NCBI RefSeq assembly: GCF_031932625.1
Contig: NZ_JAVSCK010000001.1
Coordinates: forward strand, 310,001 to 374,000
DNA: 64,000 nt
Source of the DNA: Hwangdonia seohaensis
GTDB taxonomy: Bacteria > Bacteroidota > Bacteroidia > Flavobacteriales > Flavobacteriaceae
Direction of reading: 5' to 3'
Numbering within the stretch: the first letter of the stretch is position 1; each line of letters starts with the position of its first letter. A program made the position numbers and the translations under genes. This document shows positions 9,219 to 16,462 of this stretch, in pieces. The notes beneath the pieces are model-generated. The model saw nothing but the letters and a program-made list of their open reading frames with translations, had not been told where the DNA came from and did no database searches.

Positions 9219-10148
9219 TTAAACAAATTTTTGGCGTTCCACCATATACGTGGTCAGCACATCGTTAAAATGGTTATTGATGTCTGCTTCAATATATTTA
9301 ATTTTGTATTGCGCACATTTTAAGCGTAATGCATCAAAATAACTGCTTACGGCTTTATGGTAATTGTCTTTAATAGAATCGGCATACAAATTAATGTGTT
9401 CTCCGGTTTCAACATCAATAAATCGCTTGGGTTTATTATCAAAATCGAACTTTAACTCTTTGTCTTTATCAATCACATGAAATAAAATAACCTCGTGCTT
9501 ATTATATTTTAAATGACGCAAGGCTTCAAACAATTTACTGTCATCTTCCGAAGTCTGAAACATATCCGTAAACAGAAAAATCATAGAGCGCCTATGAATC
9601 TTTTCCGCTATTTGATGCAAATACCGATACGTTTCGGTGGTTTTATTCAAAGGTTTCGAAACTACGGCATCACTAAGTTGATTTAATAACATTTGATGGT
9701 GGCGTTCGCTCCCTTTTTCCGGGGCATAATAATCGTAGCTATCGCTATAAATACTCAAACCCACAGCGTCACGCTGTTTTTTAAGCATGTGCATTAAAGC
9801 TGCCGAAGCCAATACCGAAAATCCTATTTTATTAAGTTTATCTATTGAAAAATCATCCATTTCCGGATAATGCATCGAGCTGCTGTTGTCTATAATAATA
9901 TGACAGCGCAAATTGGTTTCGTCATCGTACCGCTTAGTATAAAGTTTATCGGTTTTTGCAAATAACTTCCAATCGATGTGCCGTGTGCTTTCGCCTTGAT
10001 TGTAAATTTTATGTTCGGCAAATTCGGCCGAAAACCCATGAAACGGACTCTTGTGCATCCCAGCAATAAACCCCTCAACCACTTGTTTTGCAAGTAATTC
10101 GAGGTTTTTAAATCCACTGGCTTTATTAAGTTCGTGCTGTAAATCCAT
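9219..10148 (-). CDS. DUF58 domain protein
   Basis: 309 residues from the ATG at 10148; the frame runs on to a TTG at 10184, which is less likely. It has the DUF58 core: a conserved FHGFSAEFAEHKIY segment, then IDWKLFAKTDKLYTKRY, then a von Willebrand A-like fold with a DxSxS-type motif (IIDNSSSM). In Bacteroidota these proteins usually accompany MoxR AAA ATPases and BatA/B-type proteins and are thought to act in envelope stress or complex assembly. No MoxR gene is in the window, so this copy is detached from its usual partners. It follows clpP on the same strand after about 95 bp. Confidence 0.85.
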   Translation of the reverse strand: MDLQHELNKASGFKNLELLAKQVVEGFIAGMHKSPFHGFSAEFAEHKIYNQGESTRHIDWKLFAKTDKLYTKRYDDETNLRCHIIIDNSSSMHYPEMDDFSIDKLNKIGFSVLASAALMHMLKKQRDAVGLSIYSDSYDYYAPEKGSERHHQMLLNQLSDAVVSKPLNKTTETYRYLHQIAEKIHRRSMIFLFTDMFQTSEDDSKLFEALRHLKYNKHEVILFHVIDKDKELKFDFDNKPKRFIDVETGEHINLYADSIKDNYHKAVSSYFDALRLKCAQYKIKYIEADINNHFNDVLTTYMVERQKFV

Positions 10149-10242
10149 GTTTAAGATGTTAGACCGCTTCGCTGTTAGAGTCAAGAAACAAGACTAAAAA
10201 AACTCAAAATTCTTCTTTTTTCTCTTTTCTATCTTCTATTTT

Positions 10243-10782
10243 CTAAATAACCGCGTCCACAATCCCATAAGCAACCGATTCTTCGGCACCCATCCAATAA
10301 TCGCGATTAAAATCCTTCATTATCTTTTCAAACGATTGCCCGCAATTATCAGCTAAAATTTGAGCTCCAAGTTCTTTTGTTTTAAGTATTTCCTTTGCTT
10401 GAATTTCTATGTTCGAAGCTTGTCCGCGTGCCCCACCACTGGGTTGATGTATCATTACACGCGCGTGCGGTTGTATAAAACGCTTGCCTTTTTTGCCGGC
10501 CGATAGTAAAATAGAACCCATTGATGCCGCCAAACCTGTACAAATTGTTGAAACATCACTGTTTAACGATTGCATACAATCATAAATAGCAAAACCTGAG
10601 GTTACGTAACCGCCCGGGCTATTTATGTACAAATGTATATCCTTGGTTTCCAAAGCATCCAAATACAGTAACCTGTCTATCACGTGTTTTGCAGAATCGT
10701 CATCAACCTGTCCCCACAAAAACACTTTGCGCGCTTCAATTAATTTGCTATCAATAGCATCCTGAACTTTATTTTTGCCCAT
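10243..10782 (-). CDS. clpP: Clp protease proteolytic subunit, short ClpP paralogue
   Basis: 179 residues of the ClpP serine peptidase family. The triad is readable: Ser88 in GLAASMGS, His112 in VMIHQP and Asp161 in NRDYWMGAEE, with YINSPGG at 52-58. It is shorter than the usual 195-220 residues, mostly at the N-terminus, so there is little or no propeptide. No clpX or tig gene is adjacent, whereas the main bacterial clpP usually sits beside clpX; this is probably a second paralogue. It lies downstream of trxA with a terminator-like hairpin between them. Family certain, paralogue status inferred. Confidence 0.92.
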   Translation of the reverse strand: MGKNKVQDAIDSKLIEARKVFLWGQVDDDSAKHVIDRLLYLDALETKDIHLYINSPGGYVTSGFAIYDCMQSLNSDVSTICTGLAASMGSILLSAGKKGKRFIQPHARVMIHQPSGGARGQASNIEIQAKEILKTKELGAQILADNCGQSFEKIMKDFNRDYWMGAEESVAYGIVDAVI

Positions 10783-10811
10783 AATTTGTATTTTAATTTT
10801 GCATCTAAAAT

Positions 10812-10848
10812 AAAAAAAGGTTCACCATAAATGGCAAACCTTTTCGTT
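10812..10848 (-). terminator. Terminator after trxA
   Basis: On the minus strand AAAAGGTTTGCCA pairs with TGGTGAACCTTTT around a short loop and is followed by a run of T, just past the trxA stop. Confidence 0.75.
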
Positions 10849-10866
10849 TTTCTTTTTAATTATCTG

Positions 10867-11184
10867 TTACAAAAGCGCATCAATAGCATCAGTATAGGCA
10901 TTTTTAGGTGCTACACCAACTTGTCTTCCAACAACTTCTCCGTTTTGGAAAACCAATACCGTAGGGATGTTACGTACACCGTATTTTGCGGCAAATTCCT
11001 GATTTGCATCAACATCAACCTTACCTACAACAGCTTTACCTTCGTATTCGCCGCTAATTTCTTCAATAACCGGCCCAACCATTCTACATGGTCCGCACCA
11101 CGCTGCCCAAAAGTCAACTAGTACGGGCTTATCGCTTTTTAAAACTGTTTCTTCAAACGTCGCATCTGTTATTTCTAATGCCAT
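10867..11184 (-). CDS. trxA: Thioredoxin
   Basis: 105 residues, the full length of a classical cytoplasmic thioredoxin. The active site is WCGPC (Cys30, Cys33), preceded by VLVDFWA, with the cis-proline region NIPTVLVFQNG and the GVAPKNAY tail. It reduces protein disulfides using electrons from thioredoxin reductase. It is a single-gene unit with its own terminator. Confidence 0.97.
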   Translation of the reverse strand: MALEITDATFEETVLKSDKPVLVDFWAAWCGPCRMVGPVIEEISGEYEGKAVVGKVDVDANQEFAAKYGVRNIPTVLVFQNGEVVGRQVGVAPKNAYTDAIDALL

Positions 11185-11313
11185 AATTTTATATTTTAAT
11201 AGGTTTTACTTTTTAATTTATTTACAAATTTAGTCAAAATATTCTCTATAGCTTACAAACCAACAATTTGTTTTATTTATAACCATATTGGTTTAGGTTA
11301 TTTCAATTTTTTT

Positions 11314-11412
11314 AGGGCGCAACCACTCCCGATAACTATCGGGAGGTCGGGCTATCCGCTATATCTTTTTTGCTTTAATGGCAAAAAAGGATGCCGCTAC
11401 TATCCCTTGCGC
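11314..11412 (-). repeat. Structured repeat element, copy 1
   Basis: On the minus strand: closing stem GCGCAA...TTGCGC, then AGGGATA, an inner 9-bp hairpin (CTTTTTTGC/GCAAAAAAG), the segment GATATAGCGG, GCCCGACC, and a 3' hairpin (TCCCGATA/TATCGGGA). Copies 2 (59502-59660) and 3 (32982-33120) share the conserved blocks but close with GCGTTA/TAACGC, a compensatory change. Confidence 0.7.
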
Positions 11413-11443
11413 AATACCGAACGCCATTTTAAAATTCATTTAC

Positions 11444-11501
11444 GCAACCAAAAAGTTGCATATTAAAAATATTTATCATAATTTAGCAACCACAAAGTTG
11501 C
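11444..11501 (+). promoter_or_regulatory. Promoter with two copies of a GCAAC-N6-GTTGC operator
   Basis: Two inverted repeats, GCAAC-N6-GTTGC, lie at 11444-11459 and 11486-11501, 42 bp apart (four helical turns), each followed by ATATTAA. TTG at 11456-11458, inside the first, and TAatTTAG at 11479-11486, touching the second, form a promoter with a 20-nt spacer. Binding at both would cover the -33 region and the start site. The ArsR-type repressor encoded two genes on is the obvious candidate; this is inference. Confidence 0.7.
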
Positions 11502-11525
11502 ATATTAATCAAAAAACAAACAATT

Positions 11526-11957
11526 ATGAATGATGTTATTAAAAAAGAAACCATGCTAAATCACAATATCGATGTGGTTTGGAATGCCATTACAAAAGCC
11601 GAAGAAATATCAACCTGGTTTATCCCGGCCGATTTTAAAGCCGAACCCGGATACCAATACACCTTTACATCGCCGCCAAACGAAAAAGGTTGCACGATTA
11701 TAAGTGGCGAAGTAAAAAAAGCAAATCCGTATGTGTTAATATATACTTGGATAGTTGGCGACACCAAAGTCGAGACCACCGTAAAATGGGAATTGGAAGC
11801 CACCCAAAACGGCACAAAGCTAACATTAGAGCATTCCAATATTTCGAATTACCCGGGCGAAACCGCCATTGCCATGTTTGAAAGCTTTAACGGCGGATGG
11901 GATAATTGTATGTCCGGATTAACCACTTATTTAAAACAAGAGGTTAATGCAGGATAA
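11526..11957 (+). CDS. SRPBCC / AHSA1-like protein
   Basis: 143 residues of the START-like (SRPBCC) fold, AHSA1 subfamily: VWNAITKAEEISTWFIPADFKAEPG at 19-43, then the YTW and WELE strands and the C-terminal helix with GGWDNCMSGL. Such small proteins bind hydrophobic ligands; the ligand is unknown. The last codons overlap the start of the downstream ArsR gene by 11 bp, so the two are translationally coupled. ArsR/AHSA1 pairs are a frequent arrangement in bacteria, which supports both calls. Confidence 0.88.
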   Translation: MNDVIKKETMLNHNIDVVWNAITKAEEISTWFIPADFKAEPGYQYTFTSPPNEKGCTIISGEVKKANPYVLIYTWIVGDTKVETTVKWELEATQNGTKLTLEHSNISNYPGETAIAMFESFNGGWDNCMSGLTTYLKQEVNAG

Positions 11958-12270
11958 AATCACCAAACTTTTTAAAGCTATAGCAGATCCCACAAGGCGT
12001 GATATTTTTCATGCCTTGGTATTTGCTACCTCAGCACTGTCTATTACCCAAATCTCAAATCAATTTGAAATAACAAGGCAAGGGGTTACCAAGCACATTA
12101 AAACTTTAGAGGACGCAGGATTGGTTTACATTGAAACCGAAGGTCGGGAACGCTTTTGTAACGCCAACCCCAAAGAGCTTCAAAAAGTCAATAAATGGTT
12201 GAAGTTTTACGAGCAATTCTGGGATGATAAATTGAGTGATTTAGGCGACTACTTAGATAATAAGGTATAA
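11947..12270 (+). CDS. ArsR-family winged-helix transcriptional repressor
   Basis: 107 residues. The N-terminal KLFKAIADPTRRDIF and the helix-turn-helix ITQISNQFEITRQGVTKHIKTLEDAGLV are typical of ArsR regulators. Only one cysteine is present, in RFCNANP, and no CxC metal site, so metal sensing is unlikely; many ArsR proteins paired with SRPBCC genes lack metal sites. It begins inside the end of the preceding gene. It probably represses its own operon through the GCAAC-N6-GTTGC pair upstream. Confidence 0.9.
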   Translation: MQDKITKLFKAIADPTRRDIFHALVFATSALSITQISNQFEITRQGVTKHIKTLEDAGLVYIETEGRERFCNANPKELQKVNKWLKFYEQFWDDKLSDLGDYLDNKV

Positions 12271-12279
12271 TTGATACCG

Positions 12280-12335
12280 CAATTGTAAGGACGAAGATAG
12301 CCTGCACTAAGCGCAGTTGAAGTGTGGCAATCTTT
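12280..12335. repeat. Small hairpin repeat
   Basis: GCCTGCACT and AGTGTGGC form an imperfect stem around AAGCGCAGTTGA, flanked by GAT/ATC. A related sequence (CCTGAGCGCAATCGAAGG) lies inside the structured repeat at 33080-33100. It has the look of a flavobacterial REP-like intergenic repeat. Confidence 0.5.
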
Positions 12336-12448
12336 TAATTGTACGTTAAAAACCTAAAGCATTCGACAAACAGGTTCCCGTTTTCTTTCTAATGAAAAAG
12401 CTCAGAATCGCACTAAAATTAAAAATAAATGTTAAAATATTTTATTTA

Positions 12449-12463
12449 GTTAGGAATCCTAAC
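12449..12463. promoter_or_regulatory. 15-bp palindromic operator, site 1 (putative MarR site)
   Basis: GTTAGGAATCCTAAC is a perfect palindrome about its central base. It is followed directly by TATATTTA (12464-12471), a -7-like box for the glutaredoxin-like gene, so a bound protein would block the promoter. Two more copies lie at 12753-12767 and 14100-14114. Confidence 0.7.
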
Positions 12464-12501
12464 TATATTTACATCCTAATAAATCTTTAAAACCAAATAT
12501 T

Positions 12502-12735
12502 ATGAGTAAATCAATTTTTTATCACGCAGGATGCCCTGTATGTGTAAGCGCAGAACACGACATTGTTAATTTAATAGGAGCAGAAAATGTAGACATTGTA
12601 CATTTTGGCGAAGACAGTTCAAGAATTTCAGAAGCTGAAAAGGCTGGTGTAAAATCGGTTCCAGCGTTGGTAACACCAAACGGAAATGTACTTCACATTA
12701 ACTTTGGCGCTTCAATGGAAGCGGTAAAAGGTTAA
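12502..12735 (+). CDS. Small glutaredoxin/thioredoxin-like protein (CPVC)
   Basis: 77 residues with a redox-type start: IFYHAGCPVC puts the cysteine pair at Cys11 and Cys14. The thioredoxin-fold cis-proline motif is present (SVPALVTPNG, about residues 53-62). It is a little short for a glutaredoxin (80-90). It probably reduces or carries thiols or a metal; the partner is unknown. It sits under the first of three GTTAGGAATCCTAAC-type operators, at the head of the cluster that ends with the Cys-cluster MarR regulator. Confidence 0.8.
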   Translation: MSKSIFYHAGCPVCVSAEHDIVNLIGAENVDIVHFGEDSSRISEAEKAGVKSVPALVTPNGNVLHINFGASMEAVKG

Positions 12736-12752
12736 TTTTTTTAACCTATTTG

Positions 12753-12767
12753 GTTAGGAATCCTAAT
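12753..12767. promoter_or_regulatory. 15-bp palindromic operator, site 2 (putative MarR site)
   Basis: GTTAGGAATCCTAAT, 14 of 15 bases as at 12449. It overlaps TAatTTTT (12764-12771), a possible -7 box for the three-gene unit that starts at 12877. Confidence 0.65.
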
Positions 12768-12876
12768 TTTTAAACCTATCAAATGTATGAAACATCCGTA
12801 ACTAAAACTTGATACCCAAGGAAATGATTAAATGGATGTCGCATGTGACAATTAAAAAAACAATAAAAATAAACGC

Positions 12877-13593
12877 ATGAAATCAATAGTATTATTAATA
12901 GCAGCTGTGTTTCTATACACAGCAAATATCCAAGGGCAAGACCATCAATACCAAAGCGACAATTTCGCAATTACCTCTACGCATGTTACCCACGATTCAG
13001 ATTTAAACATTACCGTTTGGGAAATTGCAGTAAAAGGTAATGCTGGCGAAACAACACCTAAAAAAGCAGGCCAATTAGATGGCGCTCCCGTTTTAGGCTA
13101 TGTATTCCCAACAAATTTAAAGCCAACAGACGTAGGTTTTAACGCAACCGAAGGTATTGTTGCGCTTGCCCTTACCTCTCATCCAGACTTTGATGACACC
13201 CCACTTTGGGATGAAAACTCAGATGCTATTTACGACAACGACGGTGTAATATGGCATCCGCATTGGGTGATTTTGGTTGAAGACAAACGCGTAAAAGGCG
13301 GACTTTCGGTGAAGCAATTTAAAAAAGACGATGAGTCTGTGGTTTTACCGCCCACAAACCCAGGCATGCCCATGTATATGGATTCTCCGGGGTATCCTGT
13401 TGTTACAAAAGCAAACACCATTAAAGTAATTGTTCCAGATTATAGAATCAATAACAAAACCGATTTTTCCTTTGATGCTGTTACGGCTTTCATGAAAGTG
13501 AACACCAGTATAGAAAATACGCCCATGCTTGGCGTTTACGAGGTGTATAGTGTGGCGAGTGGCGATTTATCATTACCTTATAAAGTAAAATAA
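12877..13593 (+). CDS. Secreted protein of unknown function
   Basis: 238 residues with an N-terminal signal peptide (SIVLLIAAVFLYTANIQGQ) and no lipobox, so periplasmic or secreted. The mature part is beta-rich, has no cysteine and carries the conserved-looking segments GAPVLGYVFPT, VIWHPHWVILVED and PMYMDSPGYPV. No family is recognised with confidence. Its stop (TAA) directly abuts the ATG of the next gene, so it is part of a transcription unit with the small protein and the DUF2024 protein, all under the second palindromic operator. Confidence 0.75.
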   Translation: MKSIVLLIAAVFLYTANIQGQDHQYQSDNFAITSTHVTHDSDLNITVWEIAVKGNAGETTPKKAGQLDGAPVLGYVFPTNLKPTDVGFNATEGIVALALTSHPDFDDTPLWDENSDAIYDNDGVIWHPHWVILVEDKRVKGGLSVKQFKKDDESVVLPPTNPGMPMYMDSPGYPVVTKANTIKVIVPDYRINNKTDFSFDAVTAFMKVNTSIENTPMLGVYEVYSVASGDLSLPYKVK

Positions 13594-13830
13594 ATGGATA
13601 TTTGGTTAACAACTTTAATAACAAAAACACCTCAAGACGGGTTTGAACTTGCTATAAAAATGTCGAGAATGGGTGTAAAATACACACAACCTGATATGGA
13701 AAAACTAAAAAGCGGAAGAAAAGCTTACGAGGATAACGCCCAATTTTTAATAGCGGCATCGCAAGTCGTTGCTATAAATTATCAAACCGTTGCCAAAGCA
13801 AATAACTATTGGAAATCTAAAAAAAGTTAA
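13594..13830 (+). CDS. Small uncharacterised protein
   Basis: 78 residues, predicted soluble and helical; no cysteine, no membrane segment. The pattern GFELAIKMSRMGVKYT then DMEKLKSGRKAYEDN is not one I recognise. The start ATG follows the previous stop without a gap (TAAATG) and the next gene starts right after its own stop, so translational coupling is likely and the gene is probably real despite its size. Confidence 0.65.
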   Translation: MDIWLTTLITKTPQDGFELAIKMSRMGVKYTQPDMEKLKSGRKAYEDNAQFLIAASQVVAINYQTVAKANNYWKSKKS

Positions 13831-13831
13831 T

Positions 13832-14095
13832 ATGAAAGTTTCAGTTTGGGATACCTATGTAAAAAGAGACGACGGTAAGTTAATGCATTTTGATATTCTG
13901 GTGCCAAACAGCTTACAAGATGAGCAAACCATTTTAAATTACGGTACAAGTTATTTAAAAAGTAAAGCTTTTAAAACTGAAAGCATCTCGTCTAAAATCT
14001 GTAATTTTTGTCATATTGAACAGGCTACGGATGCCGTTATAAAAGACATCCAAAGCAAAGGATTTTCGATTATTGAAATGGAAAATTGCAACTAA
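13832..14095 (+). CDS. DUF2024 family protein
   Basis: 87 residues from the ATG at 13832; a longer frame from a TTG at 13790 overlaps the previous gene and is unlikely. The start MKVSVWDTYVKRDDGKLMHFDILVP is characteristic of DUF2024. A CxxCH motif (Cys57, Cys60, His61 in ICNFCHIEQA) could bind a metal or take part in thiol chemistry. Function is unknown in the family. It is the last gene of the unit before the MarR promoter; the theme of CxxC pairs is shared with the glutaredoxin-like protein and with the regulator. Confidence 0.85.
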   Translation: MKVSVWDTYVKRDDGKLMHFDILVPNSLQDEQTILNYGTSYLKSKAFKTESISSKICNFCHIEQATDAVIKDIQSKGFSIIEMENCN

Positions 14096-14118
14096 CTTAA
14101 TTAGGATTACTAACTTTG
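14086..14118 (+). promoter_or_regulatory. marR promoter with palindromic operator, site 3
   Basis: TTG at 14086-14088 and the perfect box TAacTTTG at 14111-14118 form a promoter. The third operator copy, 12 of 15 bases like site 1, spans 14100-14114 and overlaps the -7 box, which suggests autoregulation. Confidence 0.7.
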
Positions 14119-14150
14119 CCTGTCAACCTAATATTGGCAGGCATTTTATT

Positions 14151-14756
14151 ATGAGCGATAGTATTTTTAATCCCAATCAGCAAATCTCTGATGTTTCCAG
14201 CAAAATCGTTGCTGGTTTAGAGCGCATTTCCGAAGCCTTTAAAGTATTGCTTTGGGAAAAGGCAAAGCTTTTAGGTTTGAGCCCAATTCAAATTCAAATA
14301 CTCATTTTTATAAATTATCACAAAATTGAGTTTTGTAATGTGAGCCATTTGGCCAAAGAATTCAACGTTACAAAACCCACAATTAGTGATGCTGTAAAGG
14401 TTTTGGTAAATAAAGGGTTGATTGAAAAAGTGTTCTCCACTTCCGATAGTAGAAGCTACGCGGTACAATTAACAGATTCTGGTAAAACCATAATTTTAGA
14501 AACCGAGAATTTTGCGCAACCTTTAAAAAATCAATTAAACGGTATTAGTGATGCCGATTTAGAATCCACCTTCAACACGCTCAGCAAACTCATTTATAAA
14601 TTAAATCGAATAGGTGTTTTAACGGTGCAACGCACGTGTTATGCTTGCAAGTTCTATCAAAAAAACAACAATCAACATTATTGCAATTTATTGGAAAAGG
14701 AATTGTTGAATTCTGAAATTCGGATTGATTGTGAGGAGTTTGAAAATAAGGTTTGA
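14151..14756 (+). CDS. MarR-family regulator with C-terminal four-cysteine cluster
   Basis: 201 residues from the ATG at 14151; the longer frame starts at a TTG upstream of the promoter. Residues 30-150 are a MarR winged helix (LSPIQIQILIFIN, VSHLAKEFNVTKPTISDAVKVL, wing with STSDSRSYAVQLTDSG). The C-terminal extension carries Cys163, Cys166, Cys178 and Cys194 (CYACKFY, HYCNL, IDCEEF), a spacing that suits a zinc or iron-sulfur site. I infer a redox- or metal-sensing repressor that controls the upstream small redox proteins and itself through the three GTTAGGAATCCTAAC-type sites. The inducer is unknown. Confidence 0.88.
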   Translation: MSDSIFNPNQQISDVSSKIVAGLERISEAFKVLLWEKAKLLGLSPIQIQILIFINYHKIEFCNVSHLAKEFNVTKPTISDAVKVLVNKGLIEKVFSTSDSRSYAVQLTDSGKTIILETENFAQPLKNQLNGISDADLESTFNTLSKLIYKLNRIGVLTVQRTCYACKFYQKNNNQHYCNLLEKELLNSEIRIDCEEFENKV

Positions 14757-14765
14757 TAAATCAGA

Positions 14766-16439
14766 TTACTCATTCCAAGTCATTATTGCTTCTATTAATT
14801 GATTCAAATTTTGCTTCAAATCAAGAACATCCAAAGAACTTTCATCTATAAATTCAACAATCTCAGATGAATGAATTGTCTTATTAAGATTGTATTTAAA
14901 TTTAACCTTAGTATCCGTATTTAATATGTTATCCTCTAGTTTAATATCTTTTTTATTAATTATTTCTACCTTAACTTTATGTTTGTTTCTAAACCAATTA
15001 GTTAAAGTTGCATCAGATAAATAATTTTCAATTTCTCGACCTTTTGTAATCCAGCACCTTTCTTCTCCAATTTCTTCTTGAATTCTGATTTTTGTTTCGT
15101 TTAGCTTAGCGTTAATATTTTTACCATCTCTATCAATTACAACATAAGCGTTACGATTTATCTTCAATAATGGTATAACTTCTTTTTTTAACCACTCAAA
15201 ATCAAAAGATAAATTGGATAATAATTTTCCACCATAAAACATTATAACATAATGTAACCCTTCCTTAAGTTCTGGATTTAAAATTTCTATCCATTTATTT
15301 ATAAAATTCCTGTCACTTGGACCTTCAACCCAAATAACTCCATTACTTTGCAAAATATCACTTGCTTTTATGCCTAAATCATTTAAAATTTGTTTTGCAT
15401 CATTATATGATAAGATGGTTTTACATGTTGATTTATCTCCATCATTTGAAACATGTATTAATTGTGAATTTTCATCAGTCCCAAAAGAATCAATCACTAC
15501 ATTAGAATGAGTAGTAAGAAAAAAATACGCAGAATGTTTCTTAGAGTACTTTTTAATATAATCGTATAGTCTTCTTTGTAATGACGGGTGTAGATTGTTT
15601 TCTAATTCTTCAAATGCAAAAACATATGAACTAGGGTTTTTATTCTCAATTTTTGGTCTAACAACTAAATTTAACAGAACTAATAAAACAGTCTTAACAC
15701 CACTCCCCATCTTAGAAAGTGATATTCTTTTCTGTTTATTGTCTTCAAAAAACAACTCCCAATAACCTTTGTCTAATTGAACTAAAATTCGAGTAAATAA
15801 AATATCAGGATTAACTATTTTATTTAATTCATCTAATAGCGTTTTTTCGACCAACCTGCTATCTTTATCTGTTCTATTTAATATTCCTTGAATAGCATTA
15901 GTGGTGCCTGCACCATTGGATGAAAAAATAATTTTGTCTTCCGATAGTTCAGGAATAATATCTCTTTCTGCAGAAATATTACAAAATACTTTGCCTGCAA
16001 ATGGAAGCTCTATGATATTAGCTAATTGGTTGAAATAACTGTATGCATTACTAACAAAATCAGTTTCAATATTAACGAAAGACTTTTGCCCTTTACCAAT
16101 TAGCTTATAGGTATATTTCTTACCAATGAATTGTCTACCATACTCAAGATGGTTTCCTGGTATCCCACCTCCACCTGTATTTGCAGGAAAGGCTCTCACA
16201 ACACTTTTTTCATTTAAGATATAATCAACTATAACTTCAGCAGATTTTGAATCTCTTCCAGTATTTATAAATATTTCGTTCCCATCAATTAAAAATTGTA
16301 TTAAATCAATAAGACTGCTCTTCCCCGAGTTATTTTTGCCAATTATTAAATTAATAGGAACTATTTTATTAAAACCACCCCCAACATCCGAATCAAAACA
16401 TTTATAGTTTTTAACGATGATTTTACTATCTATTATCAT
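14766..16439 (-). CDS. Stand-alone OLD-family ATPase/TOPRIM nuclease
   Basis: 557 residues. The N-terminal ABC-type ATPase has Walker A GKNNSGKSS (34-42), the signature LSKMGSGVKT, a Walker B-like FAFEELENNLHP and TTHS. The C-terminal TOPRIM domain begins WVEGPSDRNF and has the acidic VVIDRDG motif. This is the OLD (overcoming lysogenization defect) layout. No UvrD-like helicase gene flanks it, so it is not a Gabija pair; it resembles single-gene OLD nucleases, several of which act in phage defence. It starts 23 bp after the dnaE stop on the same strand and is more A/T-rich than dnaE, which suggests a later arrival. A defence role is inference. Confidence 0.87.
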   Translation of the reverse strand: MIIDSKIIVKNYKCFDSDVGGGFNKIVPINLIIGKNNSGKSSLIDLIQFLIDGNEIFINTGRDSKSAEVIVDYILNEKSVVRAFPANTGGGGIPGNHLEYGRQFIGKKYTYKLIGKGQKSFVNIETDFVSNAYSYFNQLANIIELPFAGKVFCNISAERDIIPELSEDKIIFSSNGAGTTNAIQGILNRTDKDSRLVEKTLLDELNKIVNPDILFTRILVQLDKGYWELFFEDNKQKRISLSKMGSGVKTVLLVLLNLVVRPKIENKNPSSYVFAFEELENNLHPSLQRRLYDYIKKYSKKHSAYFFLTTHSNVVIDSFGTDENSQLIHVSNDGDKSTCKTILSYNDAKQILNDLGIKASDILQSNGVIWVEGPSDRNFINKWIEILNPELKEGLHYVIMFYGGKLLSNLSFDFEWLKKEVIPLLKINRNAYVVIDRDGKNINAKLNETKIRIQEEIGEERCWITKGREIENYLSDATLTNWFRNKHKVKVEIINKKDIKLEDNILNTDTKVKFKYNLNKTIHSSEIVEFIDESSLDVLDLKQNLNQLIEAIMTWNE

Positions 16440-16462
16440 TAAGTTATTTTCTGTTTTTCACT

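Larger units (their letters stand above)
11185..11525. other. Intergenic region with a structured repeat and a twin-operator promoter
   Basis: The 341 bp between trxA (minus) and the AHSA1/ArsR pair (plus) are gene-free. They hold the structured repeat at 11314-11412 and the promoter/operator at 11444-11501, both listed separately. Confidence 0.6.

Noticed and set aside
14766..16439. Gabija (GajA/GajB) or PARIS system
   Set aside because: There is no UvrD-like helicase gene next to it for Gabija, and ATPase and TOPRIM are in one chain rather than in the two-gene layout usual for PARIS.
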